This document shows, piece by piece, positions 7,793 to 16,183 of a stretch of DNA of 35,762 bases. The first letter of the stretch is position 1; each line of letters starts with the position of its first letter. A program made the position numbers and the translations under genes. Source of the stretch: Clostridia bacterium. GTDB lineage: Bacteria; Bacillota; Clostridia; Oscillospirales; Acutalibacteraceae. The stretch covers positions 1 to 35,762 of the forward strand of contig JAFRNP010000175.1 of the NCBI GenBank assembly GCA_017430145.1, written 5' to 3'. The notes beneath the pieces are model-generated. The model had not been told where the DNA came from. It was given only the letters and a program-made list of their open reading frames with translations, and made no database searches.

Positions 7793-8707
7793 ATGAAAAA
7801 ATATCTGTATCCCGTCCATCTGTTTTTGGAAAAGCGGCGCAAAAAGGAGCATAACCCCGGCCCGTATCTCGGCATGGAGCTCTACGTGCCGCGCGCGAAA
7901 TTGCCCGCCGTACACGTCCGGCTGTACCGGCCGGAAGAGGATAAACCCCTGCTGCCGGTGCTGTTCAACGTCCACGGCGGCTCCTGGATCTTCGGGGATT
8001 CGGAGGGGCTCGACCTGCAGTCGCAGTATCTTGCGAACCATCTGGGCTGCGCGGTGGTCAATATCGATTACCGCCTGCTGGACAGCTGCCCGTTCCCGTA
8101 CCAGCAGACGGAGGTGGCGGACGTGATCGCGTATTTTCTTTCCCATGCCGACGGCTTCCGCATCCTGCCGGACCGCGCGGCGCTCGCCGGGTATTCCGCC
8201 GGCGGGCATATCAGCGCAGGCGCCGCGATGCTGCTGCGGGAGCGGAACATCCGGCTCACAAAGCAGGTCCTGTGTTACCCGTTTTTGAATTACGTGGGGT
8301 TTGATCTCGCGAGCTACGTAAACCTTTCCGGCTTCAAAGCAAAGGTCATCAACCACCTGGCGGATCAGATCTTTTTTGAAAAAATGCCGAAGGACAGCGT
8401 TTTGCTCTCACCCGCAAACGCGTCCCCAAACGATCTGAAAGGTCTTGCCGACGCGATTATCATTACCTGCGGCGCGGGGGACGCGCTGCTGCCGCAGGGG
8501 GAGCTTTACGCCCGAAAGCTGAAAGAAGCAGGCGTGAACGCCGTGTACAAAGAATACGAAAAAGCCGAACACGGGTTTTTGGAGCATAATTTCCCCGACG
8601 ACCCCGCCGTATTTACAAAAGAGGGCCTGCAGGATACCCTGATGCGGCAGGCGGTGGATTTTATAAAGGCGCAGGATATTTTCAGCCTGAAGGAACCTGT
8701 CATTTGA
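7793..8707 (+). CDS. Alpha/beta hydrolase, HSL-type esterase/lipase
   Basis: A 304-residue cytoplasmic protein of the alpha/beta-hydrolase-3 type. It has the oxyanion-hole motif HGGSW (61-65), nucleophile elbow GYSAGGH with Ser135, acid Asp230 (CGAGDALL) and His260 (AEHGF). These match bacterial hormone-sensitive-lipase-like carboxylesterases acting on short acyl esters or acetylated substrates. AAGGAG precedes ATG 7793. It lies between terminators on both sides and appears monocistronic; no clear promoter was found in the 40 bases after the upstream terminator. Confidence 0.88.
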   Translation: MKKYLYPVHLFLEKRRKKEHNPGPYLGMELYVPRAKLPAVHVRLYRPEEDKPLLPVLFNVHGGSWIFGDSEGLDLQSQYLANHLGCAVVNIDYRLLDSCPFPYQQTEVADVIAYFLSHADGFRILPDRAALAGYSAGGHISAGAAMLLRERNIRLTKQVLCYPFLNYVGFDLASYVNLSGFKAKVINHLADQIFFEKMPKDSVLLSPANASPNDLKGLADAIIITCGAGDALLPQGELYARKLKEAGVNAVYKEYEKAEHGFLEHNFPDDPAVFTKEGLQDTLMRQAVDFIKAQDIFSLKEPVI

Positions 8708-8727
8708 CAAAAAACAAAAAAACCGAA

Positions 8728-8800
8728 GGCAGACGCGGTTTAATTGCGCCTGCCGCTTTTTTACGCAAAACAAAACCGGCGTCGGGAAATCCGGCGCCGG
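8728..8800. terminator. Bidirectional terminator pair between convergent genes
   Basis: GGCAG-A-CGC / GCG-C-CTGCC (8728-8754) is followed on the plus strand by TTTTTT (8757-8762), serving the esterase gene. CCGGCG...CGCCGG (8776-8800) is followed on the minus strand by TTTTGTTTT, serving the leftward 408-codon gene. Confidence 0.75.
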
Positions 8801-8858
8801 AACACGATTTGTTTTTCAGGGGTTATGCGTCGCTGACGACAGATCGGTTCTGCCGCGC

Positions 8859-10085
8859 TTACACCAGCGCTCTGCCGCAGTACTGGCAGGTGCCGTCCTT
8901 GTTTGGATAGGCGGTCGCGTTGCAGCCGGGGCAAGTGATGGGATAGTGCAGCCTGCGGTCCTCCTGCTGTACGGCCGGCGGTTTTACGGCGTCGGTTTTG
9001 ACCGTCAGGGGTTTTGCGGGCGTTTTTCTGTTATCGGTTTTTTCCTCCCCCATCTTTTTGTACACGCGGATGCCGATGGCAAGAAGGGCGATAAAGAACG
9101 GTACGAGCCCGGCGGCGATCTCTTCAAACGAATCGGAAGAATCGTAGGACTTCTGATCAATGATCGCCCAATACGCGTCGTCGTCTTCATAGCCTTCGTC
9201 GTTTTCGTAAGGCATCGACATGATGTCGCCGGCGCCGCACTCAAAGGCGATCGAAAGCTGTACGGAAAGGTCCTCCGTCGAATATAAGCATTCGTTCCGG
9301 ATGTCTTCCGTCAGCAGGGCGCAGGCGGTTTCGTTCATACCGAAGGCGTATGCCCCGCGGCCGACGCAGTAGTACACCCAGCAGGGCTCGGCTGCCTCCC
9401 CGGCTGCCGCTTCGCCGGTCTCTTCTTCGGCGTCGGCGTCGGCTTTGCCTGCGGCGTCGGCTTCGGTCTCGTCTGCAAACGCATCTTCATCGGACAGCAC
9501 AACGGTGATCTCTTCGTCCAGCAGGATGCTTTCATCCCACGCGATTTCGTCGCCGATCCTTTCGGGCAGCGCTTCCCGGACCAGCAGGACGAGCAGATGG
9601 CCGCCGTCTGTCCCGAACAGGCGCTGATATTTGTCTGTCAGCGCGTTTTGCAGCGCTTCCTCCGTCAGCGTGCTGCCGTCGCCGGTAAAGACTTCGGCAA
9701 CGGCCTCGTCGGCGGTCAGCGCCCCGGCGCCGTCTGCGGCGGCCTCTGTCTCAAGAAACGCGCCGACGGAATCGGTGAGGACCAGATACGGCTGTACGCC
9801 GGTCTGATCGTAAAAGATGCGCATGCCGTCCGTCAGATACAGCGGATCGGCGGGTGCTTCCCCTGCCGGATACTCGTACCAGGTCCCGATGGGGGTGCAG
9901 TAGCTGGGCTCCAGCGGCAGCAGAGCGCTTTCATTCTGTGCGGCGGCAGGCAGGCGCGCCGTCAGCAGTCCGCAGACGGCGGCGGCCAGCGTCAGGCACA
10001 GCCCGAGCGCTTTGTGCGGCGCCAGCCCTTTGCGAACCCGGCGCAGGAACGGCAGCGGAAATGAACGGGTCATAATGGTTTTCAT
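8859..10085 (-). CDS. Membrane protein with TPM-like extracellular domain and C-terminal zinc ribbon
   Basis: A 408-residue protein. The N-terminal hydrophobic segment (about 25-49) ending in LPAAAQN looks like a signal sequence. Residues of about 70-180 (GMRIFYDQTGVQPYLVL..., later HLLVLLVR) resemble the TPM fold of membrane-associated proteins such as YgcG. Residues of about 205-235 are a low-complexity Ala/Glu/Asp insert (EADAAGKADADAEEET). A second membrane segment (about 322-340, LVPFFIALLAIGIRVY) precedes a cytosolic tail ending in a zinc ribbon, CPGCNATAYPNKDGTCQYCG. Function unknown; TPM proteins are variously linked to envelope maintenance. GAGAGGAG lies upstream of ATG 10085. TPM assignment is moderate, the zinc ribbon is clear. 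Confidence 0.7.
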   Translation of the reverse strand: MKTIMTRSFPLPFLRRVRKGLAPHKALGLCLTLAAAVCGLLTARLPAAAQNESALLPLEPSYCTPIGTWYEYPAGEAPADPLYLTDGMRIFYDQTGVQPYLVLTDSVGAFLETEAAADGAGALTADEAVAEVFTGDGSTLTEEALQNALTDKYQRLFGTDGGHLLVLLVREALPERIGDEIAWDESILLDEEITVVLSDEDAFADETEADAAGKADADAEEETGEAAAGEAAEPCWVYYCVGRGAYAFGMNETACALLTEDIRNECLYSTEDLSVQLSIAFECGAGDIMSMPYENDEGYEDDDAYWAIIDQKSYDSSDSFEEIAAGLVPFFIALLAIGIRVYKKMGEEKTDNRKTPAKPLTVKTDAVKPPAVQQEDRRLHYPITCPGCNATAYPNKDGTCQYCGRALV

Positions 10086-10156
10086 GGTCTGCGGTCTCCT
10101 CTCTGCAGGATTCTTGCGGGGCGCTCTTGTTGCCCCGCTTTTGTTTTGCAGGGATC

Positions 10157-10185
10157 ATCATAGCACATCCATGAAAAAAAGTAAA
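10157..10185 (-). promoter_or_regulatory. Promoter of the TPM-like gene
   Basis: Minus strand: -35 TTTACT (10185-10180), 17-base spacer, -10 TATGAT (10162-10157), about 70 bases before the start codon. Confidence 0.6.
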
Positions 10186-10316
10186 GGATCGTATCAAAAC
10201 TGTAAAACTGCATGGTCACGCTGAACCTGTCAGCAGGTCCCGGGGACCTTCTGCCGTCCGGCTCCTGCCGCGCGGCGGTAAAAGGAAAACCGATACTGTT
10301 TTTGTTTATGGTCTGC

Positions 10317-10345
10317 TTGACAAAAACAGAAAAGAAAGATATAGT
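10317..10345 (+). promoter_or_regulatory. Strong sigma-A promoter upstream of the ABC/kinase relic
   Basis: TTGACA (10317-10322), 17-base spacer, TATAGT (10340-10345). It lies about 170 bases before the relic ORF, in an otherwise gene-free stretch (10186-10500). Confidence 0.65.
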
Positions 10346-10432
10346 TAAACCGGCAAAAAAAGCGCGCCGCTTTGCAGTTCTTCGTCTCCCGTTTTCAGCC
10401 GTCCGGCAGAAAAGCGGCCCGCCTTACAAAAA

Positions 10433-10449
10433 TGTCACACCGTTGTCAC
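10433..10449 (+). promoter_or_regulatory. Direct repeat TGTCAC with 11-bp period, possible response-regulator site
   Basis: TGTCAC at 10433 and 10444, one helical turn apart, as OmpR-family response regulators prefer. It sits upstream of a relic derived from an ABC transporter and its sensor kinase, which fits a BceRS-type autoregulated module. Inference only. Confidence 0.4.
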
Positions 10450-10518
10450 CCGATTCGATGGCGAAAACGGCCCTGTTCCGGTATCATGTACGTGATCAAT
10501 GAAACAGGAGGGAACGAT

Positions 10519-10912
10519 CCTGCCGATCCTTGAAGTCAAAGACCTAAAATAGACCTATACGGGCCGCTTCGGCTCCAGCCGTGTGGAGGCGCTGAAAGGC
10601 GTGACCTTTTCCGTGGAGGCAGGGGAGTACGTGGCGATCATGGGCGAATCCGGATCCGGAAAGACCTCGCTGCTCAATCTCCTTGCGGCGCTCGATAAAC
10701 CAACCGGCGGCAGCGTCGCGCCGGAGGATCTGCCGCGTATCTTTGAAAAGGGATATACGGGGCTCAACGGCAGGGAAAACGAGGGCTCCAGCGGGCTGGG
10801 GCTGTATCTTTGCGCCGAGGCGGCAAAATTGCTGAATATCCCGCTTGTCGCCGAAGGTGAGCCCGGAAAGGGGAGCCGCTTTGTTCTGGATCTGAAAGAA
10901 AAGATCGTTTAA
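10519..10912 (+). pseudogene. In-frame relic: ABC-ATPase N-terminus joined to histidine-kinase C-terminus
   Basis: After an AGGAGG ribosome site the frame reads PILEVKDLK, then an in-frame TAG (10549-10551), then [20 protein letters not shown] and a complete Walker [10 protein letters not shown], up to DKPTGGSV: the first ~65 residues of a BceA/MacB-type ATPase. At about 10720 it switches without loss of frame to [15 protein letters not shown]...GSSGLGLYL...[10 protein letters not shown], the N/G-box end of a sensor kinase ATPase domain. The expected start codon is a CTG. An internal deletion that removed the rest of the transporter and most of the two-component system would explain it. The intact part after the TAG could still be a 109-residue ORF from a GTG at 10583, but no ribosome site supports it. 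Confidence 0.85.
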
Positions 10913-10982
10913 GCCGTGCCGTGGGTTTATTGGGAGAAACGGAGAAGGCGCGCGTAAAAAAGCGGATCCTCCGCGCGGCGAC

Positions 10983-11011
10983 TTGACGAGCTTTCGTTTC
11001 TCGGGTATAAT
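10983..11011 (+). promoter_or_regulatory. Sigma-A promoter of the glycerophosphodiesterase gene
   Basis: TTGACG (10983-10988), 17-base spacer, TATAAT (11006-11011), 21 bases before the start codon. Confidence 0.85.
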
Positions 11012-11032
11012 GAAAAAAAGGGGAATATAAAA

Positions 11033-11932
11033 ATGAAGATGAAAAAGATCTGTTCTGCGGCCCTGGCGCTGCTTCTGGTGATGATTTTTGCCGTTCCGGC
11101 GTTTGCGGATTCGGTCTATCGATCATATAAGATCCCCGCCGGTACCATGCGTATGATCGCTCACCGGGGATATTCCGCCGTCGCGCCCGAAAATACGCTG
11201 CCCGCGTACCGCGCCGCCGGCGAATCGGATTTCTGGGGCGCGGAGTGCGATATCCAGCTCACGTCCGACGGCGTATGGGTCCTGATGCACGACGACACGG
11301 TGGACCGCACCACAAACGGTACGGGCAACGTGTCCGATCTGACCTACGCCGAGATCGCCGCGCTGACGGTCGACGGCGGGAACGGGCTGGAGCAGTACCC
11401 GGGGACAAAGGTCCCGACCCTTACGGAGTATCTGGACGTCTGCAAAGAATACCGCCTGCATCCCGTGATCGAGATCAAGCCCTCGGCCGACCCCGCATCG
11501 TTGGACGGCCTTGCGGCGAGCCTGTCGGCGCGGGAAGAAAAAAACATGTTCGTTATCATCTCCTTCGGGGGAGAGATCTGCGCGCGTATGAAGGAACTGA
11601 TGCCCGAAACGCCGGTCTATTATCTGTTCAGCGGCAGCGTTTCTGAACAGGCGATCGCTTTTGCGGCCGAAAACGGTCTGGACGGGCTGGACGTTTACTG
11701 CGGGATGCCCGACGATGCCGTGCAGGCGATCAAAGCCGCGGGGCTCGATACGATCGTGTGGACCGTGGACGACCTGGAGACCGCGGAGCGCTTTTATAAG
11801 CTCGGCGTCACCGCGGTCACTACCAACGCGCTGACCGCCTCGGCGCCCGAAGGCAACGTTTTTCAGCGGTTTTTCTGGAAGCTGCGGGATCTCTTTTATA
11901 AGCTGCGCCTGCTGATGGTCGCCGGCTCCTGA
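11033..11932 (+). CDS. Secreted glycerophosphodiester phosphodiesterase
   Basis: A 299-residue protein with an N-terminal signal peptide (KKICSAALALLLVMIFAVPAFA, cleavage near residue 25). The mature domain has GDPD motifs: AHRG...APENT (His and Arg, catalytic), GAECDIQLT (metal-binding Glu/Asp), HDDTVDRTTNGTG (second catalytic His) and VIEIKP (Glu). It should hydrolyse deacylated phospholipids or teichoic-acid-like glycerophosphodiesters to glycerol-3-phosphate plus alcohol, outside the membrane. The C-terminus adds an aromatic, basic amphipathic tail (FQRFFWKLRDLFYKLRLLM) beyond the usual barrel, similar in style to the tail of the giant surface protein at 30588. AGGGG precedes ATG 11033. 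Confidence 0.92.
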   Translation: MKMKKICSAALALLLVMIFAVPAFADSVYRSYKIPAGTMRMIAHRGYSAVAPENTLPAYRAAGESDFWGAECDIQLTSDGVWVLMHDDTVDRTTNGTGNVSDLTYAEIAALTVDGGNGLEQYPGTKVPTLTEYLDVCKEYRLHPVIEIKPSADPASLDGLAASLSAREEKNMFVIISFGGEICARMKELMPETPVYYLFSGSVSEQAIAFAAENGLDGLDVYCGMPDDAVQAIKAAGLDTIVWTVDDLETAERFYKLGVTAVTTNALTASAPEGNVFQRFFWKLRDLFYKLRLLMVAGS

Positions 11933-12290
11933 CGGCGAAGCCGCCCGGGGCAGGTAGCATTTTGGGAAAAGATCTGAAAAAAAGGTGCGATCCGGGCATA
12001 AAAGGCCGGATCATCATCCTTTTGTGCGAATACCGGATCGCATGGCGATTCGGGGAAAGATCGGCGCCGGCAGGCTTCTGCTTTTGCTTTTCAGACGAGG
12101 GGACCCGGAAGGCAAACGCCTGCGGCCAACGCAGACGATCGCCGGATAAAAACCGCTTGCTTTTTATTTTATAGTATGATAACATAAAACCGTACAGTTT
12201 TTCGGACGAAAAACTGAAAAGGAACGGATCCCCGTTCCCGGAAGCGGTATTCGGGGAAACGACGCATATGTATTTGCAGGGAAAGAAAGA
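11933..12290 (+). other. Intergenic leader with two strong hairpins
   Basis: No convincing gene. Two perfect hairpins lie just upstream of the radical SAM gene: CAGTTTTTCG / CGAAAAACTG (12195-12216) and GGAACGG / CCGTTCC (12221-12238). An AT-rich stretch with TATGAT-like elements near 12173 may hold the promoter, but no matching -35 was found, so I do not call one. Confidence 0.5.
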
Positions 12291-13799
12291 ATGAATGTAC
12301 TGTTGATCATGCCGTATCACTGCGATCTGATCCATGCGGTCTCGCTGCCGCTTGGAATTCTTTCTATTGCCTCTTATCTGGAAAAACACGGCGTAAACGT
12401 AAAGATCCACGATTTTTCCGTCCATAAAGCCTCGCCGAAAAACGTTTACCCCGATTTCAAGCCGGATATCGTCGGGCTGTCATTCCCGTCCTGCAAAGCG
12501 ATCGACGGCATGGTGAAGATCTCAAAGTATTACCGCAAGACCGGCGTCCCGATCGTCTGGGGCGGTTCGTTCTGCGACGTGGGGGATACGCAGCATTTCT
12601 TTGATACGGGGCTGGTGGATATCATCAGCTACTGCGAAGGGGAGGCCACCTGGCTCGACCTGGTGCGCACGCTGGAGCGCGGCGGGGACCTTGCCGACGT
12701 AGAGGGGATCGCGTATCTGAAGAACGGGGAAGTCACGGTCACGCCGCCCCGGGCGTTCATGGACCCTGCCGAGCTGCCGCAGCTTGACTTCAGCCTTGTG
12801 GACGTGCCGGATTATTATACCTATCTGTACGGGTGTTCAAAGCTGGTTTACGTCTATCTTTCCAAGGGGTGCCCGGCGCACTGCAATTTCTGCGTGAATA
12901 CCATGTGCCACCGCAATACGCGCCGCCGCCGTCCGTTGGACGTTTTTATGGCGGAGATAGAGGAGCTTGCGGGAACATACGGCGCGGACGGGTTTTATTT
13001 CGGCGACGAACTTGCGTTTGCCAGCGATAAAGAGCTGTATGAAGTCAGCGACGCTTTCAAAAATACCGGGCTGCCCTTCCACTGGGGCTTTCAGACGCGG
13101 ATCGGGATCTTAAGCGATCAGGCGATCCAGTACGCGTACGACTGCGGCTGCCGCTGGATCGATTTCGGCGTGGAAAGCGGCAACCGGGAGATGCTTGCCA
13201 AGGTCGCGAAGGGGATCCCGTACGATAAGATCGAATCCACGTTCCGCGCCTGCAGCAAGGCGGGGCTTATCTCCATCGCGAATTTTATCATCGGCTTTCC
13301 CGGGGAGACCGAGGAGCAGTTCCGGGACTCCATCGAACTGGCGCAGCGGCTGGAATCCACCCAGAACACGTTTGCCAAATATATTTTCGTGCCCAGCACC
13401 CCCGGCGGGCAGGAGGTCGTACGGACCTTCAGCAAATATCCGGTCTTCCGCAAGCTGAACGATTATAAGCAGATGGATTTTTTCAGGAACCGGCAGAAGC
13501 TCTCCCATATCCCGCAAAAGGATCTTGACGTTGTGCAGGCGTATTTTCTGATGAACGCGATCTTCCGCAAGGATTACAGTGATTCCCGCGATTACGACCT
13601 GCTGTTCAAATCCGTCCTTACGGTCGTGCGCAGGGTCAGCAAAATGCCGTTTGTGTGCGCCGTAAAAGCGCTGGAGGAGATATCGTCGGATTTTGCAAGG
13701 TTTGTGATCTGTCTCACGCTGCACCCGGGCATCCTGCGCAAATACGGGCTGAAACCGCCGAAAGAAAAAAGAAAGAATAAAAAAGATTCCCCTGAATGA
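12291..13799 (+). CDS. B12-binding-domain radical SAM protein
   Basis: A 502-residue protein. Residues of about 1-140 form the Rossmann-like cobalamin-binding fold (VLLIMPY...SLPLGILSIASYLEKHG...DIVGLSFPSC...IVWGGS...YCEGE). The radical SAM core follows with Cys194-x3-Cys198-x2-Cys201 (KGCPAHCNFC) for the 4Fe-4S cluster, and downstream GFQTRIG, FGVESGN and FIIGFPGET segments typical of the family. The DxHxxG cobalamin-ligand motif is absent, as in many family members. These enzymes mostly methylate unactivated carbons or rearrange lipids and natural products; substrate unknown. The C-terminal 80 residues are basic and end in a Lys/Glu-rich tail. It has no pathway neighbours and overlaps its own terminator. 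AGGGAAAG precedes ATG 12291. Confidence 0.88.
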   Translation: MNVLLIMPYHCDLIHAVSLPLGILSIASYLEKHGVNVKIHDFSVHKASPKNVYPDFKPDIVGLSFPSCKAIDGMVKISKYYRKTGVPIVWGGSFCDVGDTQHFFDTGLVDIISYCEGEATWLDLVRTLERGGDLADVEGIAYLKNGEVTVTPPRAFMDPAELPQLDFSLVDVPDYYTYLYGCSKLVYVYLSKGCPAHCNFCVNTMCHRNTRRRRPLDVFMAEIEELAGTYGADGFYFGDELAFASDKELYEVSDAFKNTGLPFHWGFQTRIGILSDQAIQYAYDCGCRWIDFGVESGNREMLAKVAKGIPYDKIESTFRACSKAGLISIANFIIGFPGETEEQFRDSIELAQRLESTQNTFAKYIFVPSTPGGQEVVRTFSKYPVFRKLNDYKQMDFFRNRQKLSHIPQKDLDVVQAYFLMNAIFRKDYSDSRDYDLLFKSVLTVVRRVSKMPFVCAVKALEEISSDFARFVICLTLHPGILRKYGLKPPKEKRKNKKDSPE

Positions 13800-13830
13800 T
13801 CGGCTCAAAACCGTCTTCAGGGGATTTTTT
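13788..13830 (+). terminator. Terminator overlapping the end of the radical SAM gene
   Basis: TCCCCTGAA (13788-13796) pairs with TTCAGGGGA (13816-13824), followed by six T. The left arm contains the last codons; the stop codon is in the loop. Confidence 0.9.
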
Positions 13831-13855
13831 ACGGTGATCGCGTGTCCGTCAATTG

Positions 13856-13890
13856 AAAAATCCTTTCTTTCTCCGGCGCCGGCGGGAGAA
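13856..13890 (-). terminator. Terminator of the DUF6273-like gene pair
   Basis: Minus strand: TTCTCC / GGAGAA arms (13885-13890, 13869-13874) enclosing a GC-rich loop with internal pairing, followed by TTTTT at 13860-13856. Confidence 0.55.
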
Positions 13891-13911
13891 GGCAACGGGG
13901 GTATCCGGTTG

Positions 13912-14970
13912 TTACGGAAGCCGGCTGAGCCGGATCGCGGGCCTGACGCCGGTGTCGACGCAGTCCGGCGTGTAGGGGGTGGTGAGCGTAAAACGGATGG
14001 AACCGTAGAAGTTGACGCCGAGGTTCATCATGGAGCTGATGCAGCCGGTCCTCAGCCACCACCAGACGGTGCCGTTCCTGTCAAAGTCCTGCATCGTACC
14101 GATCCCCTGGCAGACCGCGTAGTCGGTCGCGTACGCCGAGCGCAGGGGGTCGGTCTGATCCGCCGCTTTTGAAAATCCGTACGCCGGGTTTGTCGCTTCC
14201 GCATAGGACAGCAGAAACACCCGGTCAAGGGAAGCCGGGGAATCATATTCAGAATACCGTTTGCTCCACGCCGCGTTGTCCAGCTCCGTCTCCGTGATCA
14301 GCGCCGCTTCGTCGGCGGAAAACGCGGTCTCATAGAATTCGCCGTTCAGCCATGCGCGGAGGTCGCTTGTATAATAATCCGTGGCGTAGATCGTGAATGC
14401 TTCATCTTTATAAAACGCAGGCGCGTCAAACCCCAACTCCGGTTTTTTTGCATAGATGATACTGTTGAAGGGTTGTGAATCTAAAATCAGCTCGCTCATC
14501 AGGAGGTTTTCCGTTTTGCTCAGCACGACCCAGCGGATGGGGTCGAAGCGGTACCAATAGACCGTATCCAGGTCAAACAGAGCCGACTGCCAGGACGTCC
14601 CCTCCGGGTCCGTGTGGCAGCAGAAGGAGCGGTAATCCGAAAACCTGACCGCGCGGTAGGTCTCCCCCTCAAAGGCGACGTCGGCGTACTGCATATAGTC
14701 CGACTGTACTGCGGAACCGAGGCTGCCGTCGCCGTTATAATACCCGTAGGATTGCCACCGCAGGGGGAGCCGCTCCAGCTCTTTGATCAGTTTTTCATCC
14801 TTGACCTGCGACTGCGGGTACTTTCCGAAGCATACGTATGAAAGCTCCCGGTTTTTTTCGGGGATCTGTACCCCGCCTGCGGAAAGACGGCGGCAGACGG
14901 CGAAGCATGTAAGCAGCGCAATCACAAGGGCAGGTATAAGAAACAGAAAAAGCTTTTTTTTGTTTTTCAT
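13912..14970 (-). CDS. DUF6273-like extracellular protein, N-terminal membrane anchor (downstream paralogue)
   Basis: A 352-residue protein starting at ATG 14970 (GGGGGA ribosome site); the frame stays open further upstream into the neighbouring gene, but there is no ribosome site there. MKNKKKLFLFLIPALVIALLT is a signal/anchor. The mature part has the DUF6273 pattern: CFGKYPQSQV, DPIRWVVL, LLMSELILDSQPFN, SDLRAWLNGEFYETAFS, RVFLLSYAEA, YATDYAVCQG, VWWWLRTG and a terminal VRPAIRLS. Function is not established; the fold is common in secreted proteins of gut Clostridia. It follows its paralogue by 16 bases and must share its transcript. Confidence 0.8.
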   Translation of the reverse strand: MKNKKKLFLFLIPALVIALLTCFAVCRRLSAGGVQIPEKNRELSYVCFGKYPQSQVKDEKLIKELERLPLRWQSYGYYNGDGSLGSAVQSDYMQYADVAFEGETYRAVRFSDYRSFCCHTDPEGTSWQSALFDLDTVYWYRFDPIRWVVLSKTENLLMSELILDSQPFNSIIYAKKPELGFDAPAFYKDEAFTIYATDYYTSDLRAWLNGEFYETAFSADEAALITETELDNAAWSKRYSEYDSPASLDRVFLLSYAEATNPAYGFSKAADQTDPLRSAYATDYAVCQGIGTMQDFDRNGTVWWWLRTGCISSMMNLGVNFYGSIRFTLTTPYTPDCVDTGVRPAIRLSRLP

Positions 14971-14986
14971 GGTCTTTTCCCCCATG

Positions 14987-16126
14987 TCATTCCGAAACCG
15001 GGCGGTCGAACGCATCCGGTTTAAAAAACGCGGCGCACCGGATCCCGCCCAAAGAATGGGCGTAATAAAACTGGCGGTCGGAATTGATGATCTGTATCTG
15101 GGCGGACACGCTGAGCACGTCTGCGCAGCCGTCGCCCGGGGAGGAGAGCCAATACCAGGTGTAATACTCGCCCTCGTGGAGAAAGGTGTACGCGCCGCGG
15201 CACCGGGCATAGTCGGTAACGGGGACCAGGCGCGTCGCCGCCTCCTTGTCCGGGCCGCTGTAATTGGCGATATCTCTGAAAGACGGAAGAAAGATGCGGT
15301 CATAGCTTAACGACAGCAGCCCGTATTTCTTCCGTTCGGCGGATTCGTGGGCAAGATGCCCCGCCCGCCGGAGGGCGCGTTTTTCTTCTTTTGTAAACGC
15401 TTCGTCATAAAAACGGTTGTTCAGCCATTTGCGTACGGAGCTCGTTTTGTAAAGGTTTGCGGGCGTAAACAGGTTTTTTGTCGCCGAGAGCTCCCGGTCG
15501 ACAAACGGGGCTTTGTCAAAATCCCGGTCCACCCAATAATAGGAATCGTTGAACGGCATGGCGTCCAGCACGCTTTCGCTCATAACGAGCCCGGTGTTTT
15601 CGTCCAGAACGATCCACCGGATCGGCTCAAACCGGAACCAGCAGATCTCATTCAGAAGAAATCCGTTGTCGTCCTGCCGGGATTCCTCTTCGACTGCGGG
15701 GGAGAGGACGGAATCCGGACGGTACTGTTCGATCATCACGGCGCGGTACCGGTTCCCGTCAAGCTCCGTGTCCGCGTATTTCATGCAGTTCGTCTGTTCC
15801 ATGGTGCCGTAGAAACCGGCGCCGGTGTGGCAGTCGTCATAATACGTCCAGTCCAGCGGCAGGTTCCCCAAAGCGGCAAGGATTTCCCGGTCTTCTACCG
15901 CAGACTGCGGGTATGTACCGAACTGCAACGGTTGAGTTTCAACGGATACTCCTGCGGACGCCGTTCGGTCTTCAGCAGTACGGTATGCGGACGACAGAAT
16001 TATAAAGGGGAGAGCTGCAAAACAAAAGACGGCCGCGCAAAAAAAGGCGACCTTGCGAAGCAAGCGCCGTTTTCTCTGTTTTTCCCGTATGTACTTTTCC
16101 CGTTTCTTCTTATCCTTTTTCGACAT
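14987..16126 (-). CDS. DUF6273-like extracellular protein, N-terminal membrane anchor (upstream paralogue)
   Basis: A 379-residue protein. A very basic N-terminus (about 27 residues, KKDKKKREKYIREKQRKRRL) precedes one membrane segment (VAFFCAAVFCFAALPFIILSS), giving a type II topology. The outer domain has FGTYPQSAVEDREIL, EPIRWIVLDENTGLVMSESVLDAMPFN, SSVRKWLNNRFYDEAFTKEEKRAL, DRIFLPSF, VTDYARCRGA and YWLSSPGDG, the same order of motifs as in its neighbour. The last part is more diverged and ends in GGIRCAAFFKPDAF, where the paralogue has VRPAIRLS. The two are a tandem duplication that has since diverged strongly. Function unknown. Confidence 0.8.
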   Translation of the reverse strand: MSKKDKKKREKYIREKQRKRRLLRKVAFFCAAVFCFAALPFIILSSAYRTAEDRTASAGVSVETQPLQFGTYPQSAVEDREILAALGNLPLDWTYYDDCHTGAGFYGTMEQTNCMKYADTELDGNRYRAVMIEQYRPDSVLSPAVEEESRQDDNGFLLNEICWFRFEPIRWIVLDENTGLVMSESVLDAMPFNDSYYWVDRDFDKAPFVDRELSATKNLFTPANLYKTSSVRKWLNNRFYDEAFTKEEKRALRRAGHLAHESAERKKYGLLSLSYDRIFLPSFRDIANYSGPDKEAATRLVPVTDYARCRGAYTFLHEGEYYTWYWLSSPGDGCADVLSVSAQIQIINSDRQFYYAHSLGGIRCAAFFKPDAFDRPVSE

Positions 16127-16183
16127 GGTTATGGATCCTGTTTGTCCTCCGCCTTATACAGCCCGTATTTTTTTACGGATTAT

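Noticed and set aside
14971-15303. 111-codon N-terminal extension of the downstream DUF6273-like protein
   Set aside because: It overlaps the upstream paralogue out of frame and has no ribosome site. The start at 14970 gives a signal anchor with a ribosome site.
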